In this document: positions 1-8,952 of the stretch, piece by piece | How the letters are laid out: every line of letters begins with the position of its first letter | Numbering within the stretch: position 1 is the first letter of the stretch | DNA from: Methanolobus vulcani | GTDB lineage: Archaea > Halobacteriota > Methanosarcinia > Methanosarcinales > Methanosarcinaceae | Length of the DNA: 64,000 nucleotides | Reading direction: 5' to 3' | Assembly (NCBI RefSeq): GCF_900100715.1 | Contig: NZ_FNCA01000002.1 | Span: 124,001 to 188,000 of the forward strand | The notes under the pieces: generated by a model | The model's input: the letters and a program-made list of their open reading frames with translations, nothing else | What the model was told of the DNA's origin: nothing | Database searches by the model: none | Translations under genes and position numbers: made by a program

Positions 1-118
1 CGCTTGAGCGGTATGAACAGTGCTCGCTCCACAGATTAAGGAAGCATCCCTGTTCAACAAGATTAGGTTCTCTTCCCATTTTCTCTGTTATGATCTTTAA
101 GTCATCTTCAGGTAACAT
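1..118 (-). CDS. purL: PurL, phosphoribosylformylglycinamidine synthase II (N-terminal fragment)
   Basis: Only the first 39 codons are in the window; the gene runs off the left edge. The minus-strand reading begins MLPEDDLKIITEKMGREP and contains LWSEHCSYRSS, the hallmark N-terminal WSEHCSYKS motif of PurL, which converts FGAR to FGAM with ATP and ammonia in purine synthesis. The ATG is at 116-118, preceded by a GAGGA-like ribosome site; an overlapping ATG slightly upstream is out of frame and quickly hits a stop. purC lies 8 kb away in the same window. The identification rests on a short but very characteristic motif. Confidence 0.88.
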   Translation of the reverse strand, partial: MLPEDDLKIITEKMGREPNLVEQGCFLNLWSEHCSYRSS

Positions 119-256
119 TCATGTTCCTCGGTAATTGAGTAATTATAATATGGTGATTCTATCAGGGCTTTAAAGAACCCGGAATGTAATAAACATTTCT
201 TTGAACAGGTTTTAACATCTGTGTGTATTTATGTGTTCCATGCAGCTTTTTACAGT

Positions 257-616
257 CTACAGGCATTGATTCTCAAATTCGAAAGTATCCCCCGGTTTAA
301 TCTTTAATTTTTCAGATTTACCATGAGACGTTTCGATGATGTATTTTACCTTTCCTTCGCAGGAGCAAGTACCTATCCAGGCCTTAAGACCGGATGTTTT
401 TATGACCTTTTTTTTATCGTCAAGGAAAATAGCATCAATTGGATAATTGACAAATAGCATATGCAACGAAACTCTCTGGGGTTTCTTCATTACAAATACC
501 AGAGCATAGTCCTCAGGTATCCTCTTACTGAACATAAGTCCCTTGATATGCTTTAGGGTGTTACAGGCAAAATCAACGTCCGTTGCTACCTCTTTACCAT
601 TAGATTTTAATATCAT
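257..616 (-). CDS. DUF192 family protein
   Basis: A 119-residue protein matching the DUF192 family: a GLMFSKRIPEDYALVFVM segment, then the family's aliphatic core around LHMLFVNYPIDAIFLD, and a glycine/proline-rich C-terminus ending KIKPGDTFEF. Members are small single-domain beta proteins, often exported in bacteria. No signal peptide or lipobox is visible, so this version looks cytoplasmic. Function is unknown. It is a single gene divergent from aIF1, with its start about 85 bp from that gene. The family call is from motif recall, not alignment. Confidence 0.75.
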   Translation of the reverse strand: MILKSNGKEVATDVDFACNTLKHIKGLMFSKRIPEDYALVFVMKKPQRVSLHMLFVNYPIDAIFLDDKKKVIKTSGLKAWIGTCSCEGKVKYIIETSHGKSEKLKIKPGDTFEFENQCL

Positions 617-700
617 CGAAGTTTTACTCTATTCATCTATTTAATTAAATGCATATGGAGTGTTTAAAATAGATAATAATGTCGGAGGAAATACCACAAG

Positions 701-1009
701 ATGAGTTCAGAAATGTGTTCAGTCTGCGGACTGCCCAAAGAACTTTGCATTTGCGAAGAAGTGGCAAAAGAGCAGCAAAGAATAATTGTCAAAGTAAATA
801 GAAGAAGGTATGGTAAAGAAGTAACAGTTGTAGAGGGTTTTGATGCCCATGAAATTGATCTTCATGAACTATCTACTTACCTGAAATCTAAATTTGCATG
901 CGGTGGAACTGTAAAAGGAAATTCTGTTGAGCTTCAGGGAAATCACCTGACCCGCATGAAAGATGTTCTTATTGCAAAAGGATTTTCTCCAGATCAGATC
1001 AAGGACTAA
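701..1009 (+). CDS. Translation initiation factor aIF1 (SUI1 family)
   Basis: A 102-residue SUI1/eIF1 homologue that helps the small ribosomal subunit select start codons. An N-terminal Cys-rich knuckle ([13 protein letters not shown], residues 6-18) typical of archaeal aIF1 is followed by the SUI1 fold, with [17 protein letters not shown] in the basic loop and [14 protein letters not shown] in the core. The start ATG follows a GGAGG at about 683-687. The length is normal for the family. A hairpin with a T-tract follows the stop. Given the non-canonical starts suggested elsewhere in this window, the start-selection factor is of contextual interest. Confidence 0.93.
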   Translation: MSSEMCSVCGLPKELCICEEVAKEQQRIIVKVNRRRYGKEVTVVEGFDAHEIDLHELSTYLKSKFACGGTVKGNSVELQGNHLTRMKDVLIAKGFSPDQIKD

Positions 1010-1022
1010 TATTATTCTTGCG

Positions 1023-1047
1023 TGTGTGTGCAGACACACACATTTTT
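1023..1047 (+). terminator. Hairpin plus T-tract after aIF1
   Basis: TGTGTGTG (1023-1030), loop CAGA, and CACACACA (1035-1042) form a perfect 8-bp stem directly followed by TTTTT. It lies 14 bp after the aIF1 stop and looks like an intrinsic-type terminator. Archaeal termination often needs only the T-tract. Confidence 0.55.
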
Positions 1048-1132
1048 ACAGCAGTTAAGCTGACCATATTCTTTAGCATATTTGCTGAAGGATATTTATT
1101 TATTGAAGTCTTCTCTTATTATTATAGATACT

Positions 1133-2290
1133 ATGAAAAGGATCTATATGGACCACAGTGCAACAACTCCAGTCGACCCGCTGGTTGTAGACGCAATGTT
1201 ACCTTTTTTTACTGAGGCCTTTGGCAATGCTTCAAGTCTTCACTCATTTGGAACCGAAGCTGCAGATGCTTTATCCCTGGCACGCAAACAGGTTGCGGAT
1301 GCCATCGGAGCCCATCCGGAAGAGATAATATTCACATCCGGTGGGACAGAATCTGATAATCTTGCAATAAGGGGTGTGGTTCCATACAATAACGGAAAAA
1401 AACACGTTATTACTTCTGTCATCGAGCATCCGGCAGTTCTCAACACATGTGCTTTTCTTGAAGAACTGGGGCATGAGGTCACATATGTTCCGGTAGATGC
1501 TGACGGTGTAGTTGATATGAATATACTTGAGAAGTCTATCAAAGAAAACACCGCTCTTATATCGGTTATGCATGCTAACAACGAAGTTGGTACTATCCAG
1601 CCCATTGAAAAAATATCTAAAATTGCAAAAGAGAACAATATCTATTTCCATACGGATGCTGTGCAGAGTGTGGGGAAGATCCCTGTTAATGTGGATGATC
1701 TGGGCGTGGATATGCTCTCTATTTCATCCCACAAGATACACGGTCCCAAAGGAGTCGGAGCTCTTTATGTCCGCAAGGGAACAAATATCAGTCCGATTGT
1801 TTTTGGTGGGAATCATGAAAAAGGAATGCGTTCAGGGACTGAGAATGTTTCCGGTATTGTGGGATTTGCAAAAGCAATGGAACTTGCAGTTAAACTCCTG
1901 GATGCTGATTCTATACACATGACCCGGATGCGTGATTCACTCATTAGCAGGGTATTTGATACTATTTCCGATGTTCGCCTGAACGGGCATCCTTCCAGAC
2001 GCCTTCCAAACAATGTTAATATGAGTTTCAAATACGTTGAAGGCGAATCCATGCTAATGCTGCTGGATATGCAGGGAGTTGCAGTATCCACGGGTTCGGC
2101 ATGTTCTTCAAAATCACTGAAGGCTTCGCATGTGCTCAGTGCTCTGGAAATAGAAGATGAGTTCATACACGGTTCCCTGAGGATGAGCCTAGGAAGGGAG
2201 AATACCATGGATGATATTGATTATGTGGTCGACGCTTTGCAGGAAACAATTGCTAAATTAAGAGCAATGTCTCCGCTTGCTGGCAAATAA
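1133..2290 (+). CDS. iscS: Cysteine desulfurase (IscS/NifS family)
   Basis: A PLP-dependent desulfurase that takes sulfur from cysteine for Fe-S cluster and thio-cofactor assembly. The ATG at 1133 gives MKRIYMDHSATTPVDP, the standard NifS/IscS N-terminus; an earlier in-frame TTG at 1082 would add 17 unconserved residues. Visible motifs are the cofactor-binding FTSGGTESDNLAI, the PLP-lysine segment SSHKIHGPKG and the catalytic Cys loop STGSACSSKSLKASH. The length of 385 residues is typical. The iscU-like gene starts 3 bp after the stop, so the two are almost certainly translated together. Confidence 0.95.
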   Translation: MKRIYMDHSATTPVDPLVVDAMLPFFTEAFGNASSLHSFGTEAADALSLARKQVADAIGAHPEEIIFTSGGTESDNLAIRGVVPYNNGKKHVITSVIEHPAVLNTCAFLEELGHEVTYVPVDADGVVDMNILEKSIKENTALISVMHANNEVGTIQPIEKISKIAKENNIYFHTDAVQSVGKIPVNVDDLGVDMLSISSHKIHGPKGVGALYVRKGTNISPIVFGGNHEKGMRSGTENVSGIVGFAKAMELAVKLLDADSIHMTRMRDSLISRVFDTISDVRLNGHPSRRLPNNVNMSFKYVEGESMLMLLDMQGVAVSTGSACSSKSLKASHVLSALEIEDEFIHGSLRMSLGRENTMDDIDYVVDALQETIAKLRAMSPLAGK

Positions 2291-2292
2291 CT

Positions 2293-2682
2293 ATGGATAA
2301 AAGGAGGAGTGGTTTGTATTCTAAAAAGGTAATAGAGGAGTTCAGCAACCCGGCAAATGTCGGGGTTATTGAGGATGCTGATGGTGTGGGAGAGATAGGA
2401 AGCACAATAGATGGCGATATAATAAATATATCCATAAAGGTTAAAGACAATATACTGGAAGATGTTAAGTTCAAAACTTTCGGTTGTGTTGTTGCAATCT
2501 CCACATCAAGTGCTGTTGCAAAGCTGGCAAAAGGGAAAACAGTTGATGAAGCCATGGCACTGACAAATGAGGATGTGATAAACTACCTTGATGGTCTTCC
2601 TGAAGGAAAGGACAGGTGCTCAGGTTTTGCTCTTGACGCTTTGAAAATGGCAATTGAAAATTATACTCATAAAAGTAAATGA
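2293..2682 (+). CDS. IscU/NifU-N-like Fe-S scaffold lacking the first cluster cysteine
   Basis: A 129-residue protein with the IscU N-terminus (LYSKKVIEEFSNPANVG) and an almost full-length IscU domain. IscU holds a nascent [2Fe-2S] cluster with three Cys. Here the second (KTFGCVVAIS) and third (KDRCSGFALDAL) are present. The first, normally in a PxCGD loop, reads STIDGD, so the Cys is replaced by Asp. The residue before the third Cys is Arg rather than the usual His. It is coupled to the desulfurase (3-bp gap), so a role in sulfur or cluster handling is likely, but the altered ligand set could mean a different cluster, a weaker scaffold or a sulfur acceptor. Confidence 0.85.
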   Translation: MDKRRSGLYSKKVIEEFSNPANVGVIEDADGVGEIGSTIDGDIINISIKVKDNILEDVKFKTFGCVVAISTSSAVAKLAKGKTVDEAMALTNEDVINYLDGLPEGKDRCSGFALDALKMAIENYTHKSK

Positions 2683-2714
2683 CAGTACATTATAACAAAA
2701 AAAGGTGACTTTCT

Positions 2715-3083
2715 GTGAAAACAACATGTGAGATCATGGTTCAACGTGTATTGCCTGCTATTCGTGCAGAACTTGCGAGATGTATGATATGGGAACACGG
2801 GAAGAACCAGCAGGAAGTTGCAGAGATACTTGAACTCTCAAGAGCTGCAGTGTCCCAATATTTGAATGATAAAAGGGGCGCTGAGGTAGATTTCTCTGAA
2901 GATGCCCAGCAGGAGATCCAGAGGTTTGCAGCGAAACTAATTGAAGGAATGAGTTCCCGGGAACAGGTTGCAGGTATGTGCAACGTGTGTAAATTCGTTC
3001 AGCGCTCCGGCTGGCTGAATAAAAATGAACCGGATGCAGGATATTGTATCCTTTGCGGAGACAGCGAAGTCATTGACTCCTAA
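2715..3083 (+). CDS. HTH regulator with C-terminal Cys cluster (COG2522-like)
   Basis: A 122-residue protein with a GTG start preceded by AAAAAGGTGACTT. Residues about 25-60 form an XRE/Fis-like helix-turn-helix (QQEVAEILELSRAAVSQYLND). The C-terminus has four Cys as CNVCKFV and YCILCG, suitable for a Zn site or an Fe-S cluster. This matches the archaeal family of predicted regulators with a C-terminal metal site. It follows the iscS/iscU-like pair at 32 bp and could sense Fe-S status; that is inference from position. Its 3' end overlaps the nreA start region by 59 bp if nreA begins at 3025. Confidence 0.75.
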   Translation: MKTTCEIMVQRVLPAIRAELARCMIWEHGKNQQEVAEILELSRAAVSQYLNDKRGAEVDFSEDAQQEIQRFAAKLIEGMSSREQVAGMCNVCKFVQRSGWLNKNEPDAGYCILCGDSEVIDS

Positions 3084-4296
3084 TCTTTGCATAAAATGCA
3101 AGGGCAAAGGTCTTTGTGGAAGGCCATACTGCCCTATCCTTGAAAAATTCAAATCCATTGAATCAGTGGTTCCAAGATCATCAGGAGAGACATCCATATT
3201 CGGAGCATCTCCTCCTTCTGTTTTTGTTGGCAGGTACAACTATCCGAATGTGATGGCAGGGCCAATGATTCCTCCGCAGCTTTGCGGGGATGATGCAATG
3301 CAGCTTGAAGACCCCAAAGCATTGCTGAAAATGGGTATACAGGATGTCATAGCTTCCCGCTCCCAGCTTGTAAGGGCAAATACCGGGATCAATGTGAAAA
3401 GAGCCCGTCTTCCTGATAATCCTCTTATCGAAAAATCCCAGGAACTTGCGCTTTCAAAAAATCCGGTGGATACTGAGGCATGGTTCAATAAACCCATCAG
3501 TAACAAGCTGAAATTCGATAATGTGTTGACTCCTATGGGTCCGTCAGGTGACCTTAAGAAGTTCGATATAACTGAGAATCCGAAGGTTCCCAAAAAAGTG
3601 GATTCTCTTGTCTATGACGATGATGCTCTGGCAAAAGATGCCATATCAGAACTCTGGGATGGCAATATCCCTGCCGAACATATCTCACGTCTGCTTTCAA
3701 TCGGTCTTTTAGGTCAGGAAAGAAAACTAGTCCCGACACGCTGGTCAATAACAGCGGTTGATGATATGGTTGGAAAAGACCTTCTTTCTGAGATAAGGGA
3801 TTATCAGCAGTTAAGTGAGGTAACTGTTTTCAGCGGCGGTGTTTTTGGGAATCACTTTGAGATAATCCTGATCCCACGTATGTTCTCTTTTGAACTTATC
3901 GAGGTATGGATGCCCCGTACTGTCTGGTCAGGCGGCAGTACATGGATAGAAGCGGATCACGAGGGTTTTGGGGGAAAAAGGAAGTATTCTAATCTGGCAG
4001 GTGGTTACTATGCAGCCCGCCTTGGTGCCCTTGAATATCTTAGCTCCATAAAAAGACAGGCTACAGTTTTCATGGTAAGGGAGATCCGTCCTGAATACTG
4101 GGCTCCACTTGGAGTATGGGTTGTAAGGGAAGGTGTGAGGGAAGCTTTCAGCAGGGAGCCGGAAAAATTCGGATCTGTTGAACATGCAATTACGAATATT
4201 TCCAGCCGTTTGAAGACCGATAGATCAAAATGGATGGCTCAGGCAGCTATGTTGCCGGACGTCCGTTTCCAGCGAACATTGGATTCTTTCTTCTAA
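3025..4296 (+). CDS. nreA: NreA-type DNA repair protein with PCNA-interacting tail
   Basis: A 423-residue member of the archaeal Nre family, implicated in DNA damage tolerance. An N-terminal zinc-finger-like motif (CIKCKGKGLCGRPYC, about residues 22-36) is followed by the long conserved Nre core. The protein ends QRTLDSFF, a canonical PIP box (QxxLxxFF) for PCNA binding, as described for NreA. Starting at ATG 3025 makes it overlap the regulator by 59 bp. A later start would still keep most of the finger only if it lies before about 3085, and no convincing ATG is visible there, so the overlap is probably real. Confidence 0.9.
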   Translation: MNRMQDIVSFAETAKSLTPNLCIKCKGKGLCGRPYCPILEKFKSIESVVPRSSGETSIFGASPPSVFVGRYNYPNVMAGPMIPPQLCGDDAMQLEDPKALLKMGIQDVIASRSQLVRANTGINVKRARLPDNPLIEKSQELALSKNPVDTEAWFNKPISNKLKFDNVLTPMGPSGDLKKFDITENPKVPKKVDSLVYDDDALAKDAISELWDGNIPAEHISRLLSIGLLGQERKLVPTRWSITAVDDMVGKDLLSEIRDYQQLSEVTVFSGGVFGNHFEIILIPRMFSFELIEVWMPRTVWSGGSTWIEADHEGFGGKRKYSNLAGGYYAARLGALEYLSSIKRQATVFMVREIRPEYWAPLGVWVVREGVREAFSREPEKFGSVEHAITNISSRLKTDRSKWMAQAAMLPDVRFQRTLDSFF

Positions 4297-4390
4297 ATAG
4301 CTCTATATATCTTATTTATCACTATATAGTATATAGTACTCACATTTATGTTCCTGTTTTTACTTTGCCATACTAAATCTATATAGTGGA
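4297..4390 (+). promoter_or_regulatory. Promoter region of the phosphate permease with CTATATAG repeats
   Basis: The 105-bp gap before pit contains a perfect palindrome, ACTATATA-G-TATATAGT (4321-4337). Related CTATATA motifs occur near 4302 and 4379 (CTATATAG). These may be overlapping TATA elements and/or operator half-sites for a phosphate-responsive repressor. No regulator can be assigned from the sequence. Confidence 0.35.
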
Positions 4391-4401
4391 GAATATTATC
4401 G

Positions 4402-5439
4402 ATGAGTCTTTTTGATCCTCTCGTATTGTTACTGGTTGCAGCAGGTCTGTATATGGCATGGAACATTGGTGCCAACGACCTTGCAAATGCCATGGGAACG
4501 TCAGTAGGCAGCGGTGCGTTGTCTATAAAACAGGTAATTATCATCGCAGGTATTTTTGAGTTCGGGGGTGCTGTGCTTTTTGGAAAGAGAGTAACTTCAA
4601 CCATCGCCAAGGGAATCGTTCCAATTGATTCCATTAGTGCAATAGATCCTCATCTTGTGGCCATAGGTATGCTTGCAGCAATACTTGCAGCAGGTTTCTG
4701 GATCACTCTTGCCACGTTCTATAATCTGCCGGTGTCCACAACTCACTCAATAGTAGGAGCAGTTCTTGGGTTTGGTCTGACGGCAGGCTATTATGGAATG
4801 ATAGGTTACAGTGAGATCAAATGGGATGTTCTCACCAAGATCGTAGGTAGCTGGCTTGTATCACCTCTTCTTGGAGCTGTAATTGCTTATATTATATTCA
4901 CTTTAATCAGATATTTCATTCTTCAGAAAACCGATGATCCTTATATCATTGAAAAAAAATTCGTAGTTCTCCAGACAATGACTGCATGTTATATTGCTTT
5001 TGCACATGGTTCCAATGATGTTGCAAACGCAGTAGGTCCGATCTATGCAGGCCTTAATTCTCTTGATATGGCAGGGGTGAGCGTTCCTCTCTGGGTGATG
5101 GTACTTGGAGGTATTGGAATGGTTGTTGGACTTGCTACATGGGGTTATCGTGTCATTGAGACAATAGGAACACGTATCACAGAACTTACCCCTACCCGAG
5201 GTTTTTCAGCAGAATTTGCAACAGCTTCAGTAGTTGTACTTCATAGTTACAGTTCTTTACCAATATCAACCACACACACCCTTGTAGGTTCAGTAATTGG
5301 TGTAGGTCTTGCAGGCGGTCTTGCAGCGGTTGATTTAAGTGTTATCGGAAAGATAGTTGTTTCCTGGATAGTTACCGTACCCGTAGCAGCTCTTACATGT
5401 GCACTGATATTTGCGGGACTGTTGGGAGTTGGAATATGA
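4402..5439 (+). CDS. Inorganic phosphate permease, PiT family
   Basis: A 345-residue integral membrane transporter with the two inverted PiT signature repeats. The first is [20 protein letters not shown] near residue 20. The second is [15 protein letters not shown] near residue 200. [13 protein letters not shown] and [12 protein letters not shown] complete the two repeats. These define the PiT/Pho-4 family of cation-phosphate symporters. About 9-10 hydrophobic helices are apparent. The stop overlaps the start of the next gene by 4 bp (ATGA), a standard pit plus DUF47 pair. Confidence 0.93.
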   Translation: MSLFDPLVLLLVAAGLYMAWNIGANDLANAMGTSVGSGALSIKQVIIIAGIFEFGGAVLFGKRVTSTIAKGIVPIDSISAIDPHLVAIGMLAAILAAGFWITLATFYNLPVSTTHSIVGAVLGFGLTAGYYGMIGYSEIKWDVLTKIVGSWLVSPLLGAVIAYIIFTLIRYFILQKTDDPYIIEKKFVVLQTMTACYIAFAHGSNDVANAVGPIYAGLNSLDMAGVSVPLWVMVLGGIGMVVGLATWGYRVIETIGTRITELTPTRGFSAEFATASVVVLHSYSSLPISTTHTLVGSVIGVGLAGGLAAVDLSVIGKIVVSWIVTVPVAALTCALIFAGLLGVGI

Positions 5440-6128
5440 TCAAAAAAGAGTATATTCGTTCCGTATTGAATGTATTTGCGAGTTCACCGTTCAAGCCTCT
5501 TGTAATGCATGCCAACAAAGGCGGGGATTGTGTGAGAAAGCTCAACGAGTCTTTGCAGGCTTACTGCAATGGTGATATGGAAAAGGTCGAAGCCCTGAAC
5601 AAGGAGATCGATGTTATAGAGCATGAAGCAGATGTCATAAAGCAGACCATCCGTTCTGAACTATCATCTTCTATTATGCTTCCTGTACATGCAAATGACC
5701 TGCTTAATTTCCTGAAACCACAGGACTCGATATCCGATGATGCCCAAGAAGTTGCATTCTGGCTTACTGTAAGGAGACTTGAAGCACCAGATGAGATTCG
5801 CGTAGGTTTTAACGACCTTATGAACAAGACTCTTGAAACAGTAGAGCTTTACGAGGATCTTGTGTCTACATTGGGTGAGCTTCTTGAAACATCCTTTAGT
5901 AAAAGAGATGTTGAAGATACTCTTGTACTCGTAACAAAAGTAGAAGAAATGGAGCACCAGGTCGACATCATAGAAAAGGAACTTGTTAAACAGATATTCC
6001 GTAATGAAGATGCTATTGGTGCACTCGGTGTCTACCATCTGGCTCGTCTTGTAAGGGGTATAGGCGATATCGCTGACAAGGCAGAGCATGCAGCCGACAG
6101 ATTAAGAACAATGGTTCTGAGAAGGTGA
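5436..6128 (+). CDS. DUF47/PhoU-like phosphate transport regulator
   Basis: A 230-residue, largely helical protein of the DUF47 family, distantly related to PhoU, usually encoded with PiT transporters and thought to modulate their activity. The ATG at 5436 overlaps the permease stop (ATGA) and gives [19 protein letters not shown]. Acidic/hydrophobic heptads with [15 protein letters not shown] and the C-terminal [13 protein letters not shown] helix match the paired metal-site helices of the family. The coupling to pit supports the role. Confidence 0.9.
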   Translation: MIKKEYIRSVLNVFASSPFKPLVMHANKGGDCVRKLNESLQAYCNGDMEKVEALNKEIDVIEHEADVIKQTIRSELSSSIMLPVHANDLLNFLKPQDSISDDAQEVAFWLTVRRLEAPDEIRVGFNDLMNKTLETVELYEDLVSTLGELLETSFSKRDVEDTLVLVTKVEEMEHQVDIIEKELVKQIFRNEDAIGALGVYHLARLVRGIGDIADKAEHAADRLRTMVLRR

Positions 6129-6154
6129 TCTTCCTTCTCCTATATTATTTTTAG

Positions 6155-7606
6155 TTATTTGTGAAGACAACTGTCTTCATTCATCTTTTTCAGCAATTCC
6201 ACAACAGAATAAGCTGCACGTGTTACACCCATACTTCTTTTATCAGTATCAGTTCCTGCTGCATATAATCCCTTAATGGGCGTTCTGACATCGGCAAAAT
6301 ACCCATCAATGGTAACTGCAGCCTTTTCAGGGATTGTGATCTGGTTGTGTGTCATTTCAATGTGATTCTCAATTTTCGGAATTGCCTTATATATTGTGTC
6401 ATATGCCTTTTTGATCTGCACATCTTCATTACTATCAGCTTTGAGGATAAATGAAAAACCTACAAGCTGTTTGCCTTTAGGTGCCAGTGAAGTGTCGTAG
6501 TTGCTTATTGGCATTGCCCAGTATGGTGAATCCTTGAACCATATCTCAGAACCGATATAATTGAAATCATCTATCACAGAATCAAGTCCTGTCCATATGG
6601 TCAGGCTCTTTGTGTGTGCAACTCTTTTGAGATCCTGAATATAGACATTCGGAAGACTTTCTATCATATTCGGCAGGTCTGTGACAAATCCTGTGTAGAT
6701 CACTTTGTCAGCCCTGTATACCTCATCAGCTTCAACACCGACTACTTTTCCTCTTTCAGTGATTATCTTCTTTACTTCACAACCGGTCTTTATCTCCACT
6801 GTGTTTGGCAGAGAGAACAAAACAGCGTTAAGTATTCCTTTCAATCCCTTTCTTGGATAACCCTGTGAATAGTTCACTTTATTGGTGGCCAGTCTTCCAA
6901 GTGATGTGAATGGATTGGATACTTTGGTAAGTTTCGCCTGCAGGGATGTATGAACATTTGGTGGCAGGAATGATTTAGGGACTGGCTCAGGGCTTATTTT
7001 TTCGTTGTGCTTAAGTATACTTTCAAGCTGTTCCTCTGGAACACTGTCCCTTACAAAACTGCTTCCTGTAAGAATCCTCTGGGCAGAAGTCTGTTTCATA
7101 TCCTTGCCTGAAAGGAAATGGCAGATGGTATCAATAAAATCATATGTATCTGCTGTCAGGTTAGTTGGCATAAATTCATATACGGACTCTTTGGACAGGT
7201 CAGTTCCAAATGTGGAAAGAGTTAGTGCCTTGGTAATGGCCTGTGTGAGCATTATCCTGTCTTTACGTGGTAGAACATCGAATGTAACAAATTCCTTCAC
7301 ATTGGAAGGTACTTTCATGAAATTATCTTCTGTTCTCACAAAATAATTGCCATATTCTTCAAAGACCGGCTGGTAATCAAAATAGTTATCCATAAGCCTT
7401 CTAAGAGGGCCGACTTCAAGGTGTGTGATGGCGTGAGCACCTGTATCTACCTGGAAACCATCAACTATGTAGCTGTTACAGTTACCGCCAACAAATTTAC
7501 TTTTTTCAAGAACAAGTACTCTATTTCCGTGTTTAGATAGGGTGAGTGCGGATAAGAGTCCACTTATACCGGCACCTACAACTATCACATCGTAATCTTC
7601 CATCAT
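6155..7606 (-). CDS. FAD-dependent phytoene desaturase/isomerase-like oxidoreductase
   Basis: A 483-residue flavoprotein. It has an N-terminal dinucleotide fold (VIVVGAGISGLLSALTLSKHG, then VLVLEKSKFVGGNCNSY) and a C-terminal FAD-closing segment (GLYAAGTDTDKRSMGVTRA), the layout of the carotenoid desaturase/isomerase and amine-oxidase superfamily. The substrate cannot be told from sequence; an isoprenoid or membrane-lipid saturation role is plausible. A GAGGGGA ribosome site precedes tandem ATGs at 7604-7606 and 7601-7603. It lies 23 bp downstream of purC on the same strand and may be cotranscribed with it. Confidence 0.8.
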   Translation of the reverse strand: MMEDYDVIVVGAGISGLLSALTLSKHGNRVLVLEKSKFVGGNCNSYIVDGFQVDTGAHAITHLEVGPLRRLMDNYFDYQPVFEEYGNYFVRTEDNFMKVPSNVKEFVTFDVLPRKDRIMLTQAITKALTLSTFGTDLSKESVYEFMPTNLTADTYDFIDTICHFLSGKDMKQTSAQRILTGSSFVRDSVPEEQLESILKHNEKISPEPVPKSFLPPNVHTSLQAKLTKVSNPFTSLGRLATNKVNYSQGYPRKGLKGILNAVLFSLPNTVEIKTGCEVKKIITERGKVVGVEADEVYRADKVIYTGFVTDLPNMIESLPNVYIQDLKRVAHTKSLTIWTGLDSVIDDFNYIGSEIWFKDSPYWAMPISNYDTSLAPKGKQLVGFSFILKADSNEDVQIKKAYDTIYKAIPKIENHIEMTHNQITIPEKAAVTIDGYFADVRTPIKGLYAAGTDTDKRSMGVTRAAYSVVELLKKMNEDSCLHK

Positions 7607-7629
7607 TTCCCCTCATTACGATAGCGTTC

Positions 7630-8343
7630 TTATTCGAATATTTCTGGCACGATACGCTTTGCAACTTCCTCGTATGCTTTTGAAAGATCTCCTTTATCAA
7701 AGCGGAAAATATCCTTATCCATTGACTTACCTGTGCTCTTGTCCCAGAGGCGGCATGTGTCACATGATATCTCATCGGCAACAACGATCTTGCCATCCAC
7801 TCTTCCAAACTCAAGTTTGAAGTCAGGGAGCAGGAATCCTTTCTCATCAAGGTAGCTCTTCAGTATCTCATTGATCTTAAGAGCCATCTCACGTATCTGT
7901 GCGACCTCTTCATAAGTAGCAATGCCCATTGCAACAGCTATGTCCTCATTCATCATAGGGTCGCCGTGTTCATCGCTCTTGTAATCCATGACAAGTACAG
8001 GTGTCTTGAAAACAGTTCCTTCCTCAATTGGATATTTGCGGGTAATAGAGCCTGCTGCAATATTTCTTGGGATCACTTCAATTGGAATAATCTCTACAGC
8101 ACGGACAAGCATCTCATTGCCGGATTCCATACCAAGGTAGTGTGTTGGAATTCCTTCTTCTTCGAGCATTTCAAAGAGTTTTCTGGAGATCTGGGCGTTG
8201 TAATAACCTTTTTTCTCAGCTTCACTCTTCTTTTTACCGTCAAATGCAGTAAGACTGTCTCTGAACACTGATATTAACTTTTCAGGGTCTTCTGTTTTGT
8301 ATATGGTCTTTGCTTTTCCTGAGTATAATTCTTCTGTTTTCAT
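7630..8343 (-). CDS. purC: SAICAR synthetase
   Basis: Phosphoribosylaminoimidazole-succinocarboxamide synthase, joining aspartate to CAIR with ATP in purine synthesis. The N-terminus [20 protein letters not shown], the central [10 protein letters not shown], and [20 protein letters not shown] near the C-terminus are family signatures. About 237 residues, normal length. The start at MKTEELYSG (8341-8343) is preceded by GGATGAT at good spacing; an ATG pair 9 bp upstream (8352) is an alternative. The promoter region is shared with the divergent nikR. Confidence 0.95.
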   Translation of the reverse strand: MKTEELYSGKAKTIYKTEDPEKLISVFRDSLTAFDGKKKSEAEKKGYYNAQISRKLFEMLEEEGIPTHYLGMESGNEMLVRAVEIIPIEVIPRNIAAGSITRKYPIEEGTVFKTPVLVMDYKSDEHGDPMMNEDIAVAMGIATYEEVAQIREMALKINEILKSYLDEKGFLLPDFKLEFGRVDGKIVVADEISCDTCRLWDKSTGKSMDKDIFRFDKGDLSKAYEEVAKRIVPEIFE

Positions 8344-8454
8344 CTGCATCATCCTTTTAGCAGTATTGTTATTGATTATTTATTATATAGATGTCCTATA
8401 ATTATTTATGTCTTAATTAATGTATCATTTATGTACTAGAAATGCATACTAAAT

Positions 8455-8479
8455 GTTATTATAGTACTGTATTAATAAC
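8455..8479. promoter_or_regulatory. Inverted repeat, candidate NikR operator
   Basis: GTTATTA (8455-8461) and TAATAAC (8473-8479) are perfect 7-bp inverted arms with an 11-bp spacer, 42 bp upstream of the nikR start and in the space shared with purC. NikR-type ribbon-helix-helix tetramers bind spaced dyads, so autoregulation is plausible. This exact sequence is not a consensus I recognise. Confidence 0.4.
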
Positions 8480-8520
8480 TACATTGTTTATTGCGTTTGA
8501 TTATTTTATAGGTGAACCAT

Positions 8521-8943
8521 ATGGAACAGGAACTTATGCGTATTGGGGTATCGCTTCCCGAAAATCTTCTTACTAAATTTGATTCTATCATTGAACAAAG
8601 GGGATATTCATCCCGTTCAGAAGGTATCAGAGATTCTATCAGGAACTATATTACCCATTACGAATGGATGAGTGACGTTAAAGGAAGGCGTGTCGGTACT
8701 ATCACATTGATTTATGATCATACCAAGCGTGGCCTTTCAAGCGCTCTCACCGAGATACAGCATGATTACTCTCATATTATAAAGTCTTCCGTCCACATTC
8801 ATCTTGACCATGACAACTGTCTTGAAGTTATCATACTTGATGGTGAAGGTGAGGAAGTAAAAGCAGTTGCAGAAAGGACTATGGCACTGAAAGGTGTCAA
8901 TTATGTCAAGCTTAACACAGCGCTTCCTGCTGAGAAAATATAA
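8521..8943 (+). CDS. nikR: NikR-type nickel-responsive regulator
   Basis: A 140-residue ribbon-helix-helix/ACT regulator. The DNA-binding part is [19 protein letters not shown] plus [15 protein letters not shown]. The C-terminal ACT-like domain carries the nickel set: a His in the HDYSH segment, then [13 protein letters not shown], matching the HxH...C arrangement of NikR. ATG 8521 is preceded by AGGTGA; a GTG 9 bp upstream overlaps that ribosome site and is less likely. Nickel is central to methanogens (F430, CODH, hydrogenase), but no nickel transporter is adjacent. Confidence 0.9.
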   Translation: MEQELMRIGVSLPENLLTKFDSIIEQRGYSSRSEGIRDSIRNYITHYEWMSDVKGRRVGTITLIYDHTKRGLSSALTEIQHDYSHIIKSSVHIHLDHDNCLEVIILDGEGEEVKAVAERTMALKGVNYVKLNTALPAEKI

Positions 8944-8952
8944 ATTTCACAA

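Noticed and set aside
1240-1651. Two minus-strand ORFs antisense to iscS
   Set aside because: They mirror the coding frame of a well-conserved gene and have no recognisable protein features.
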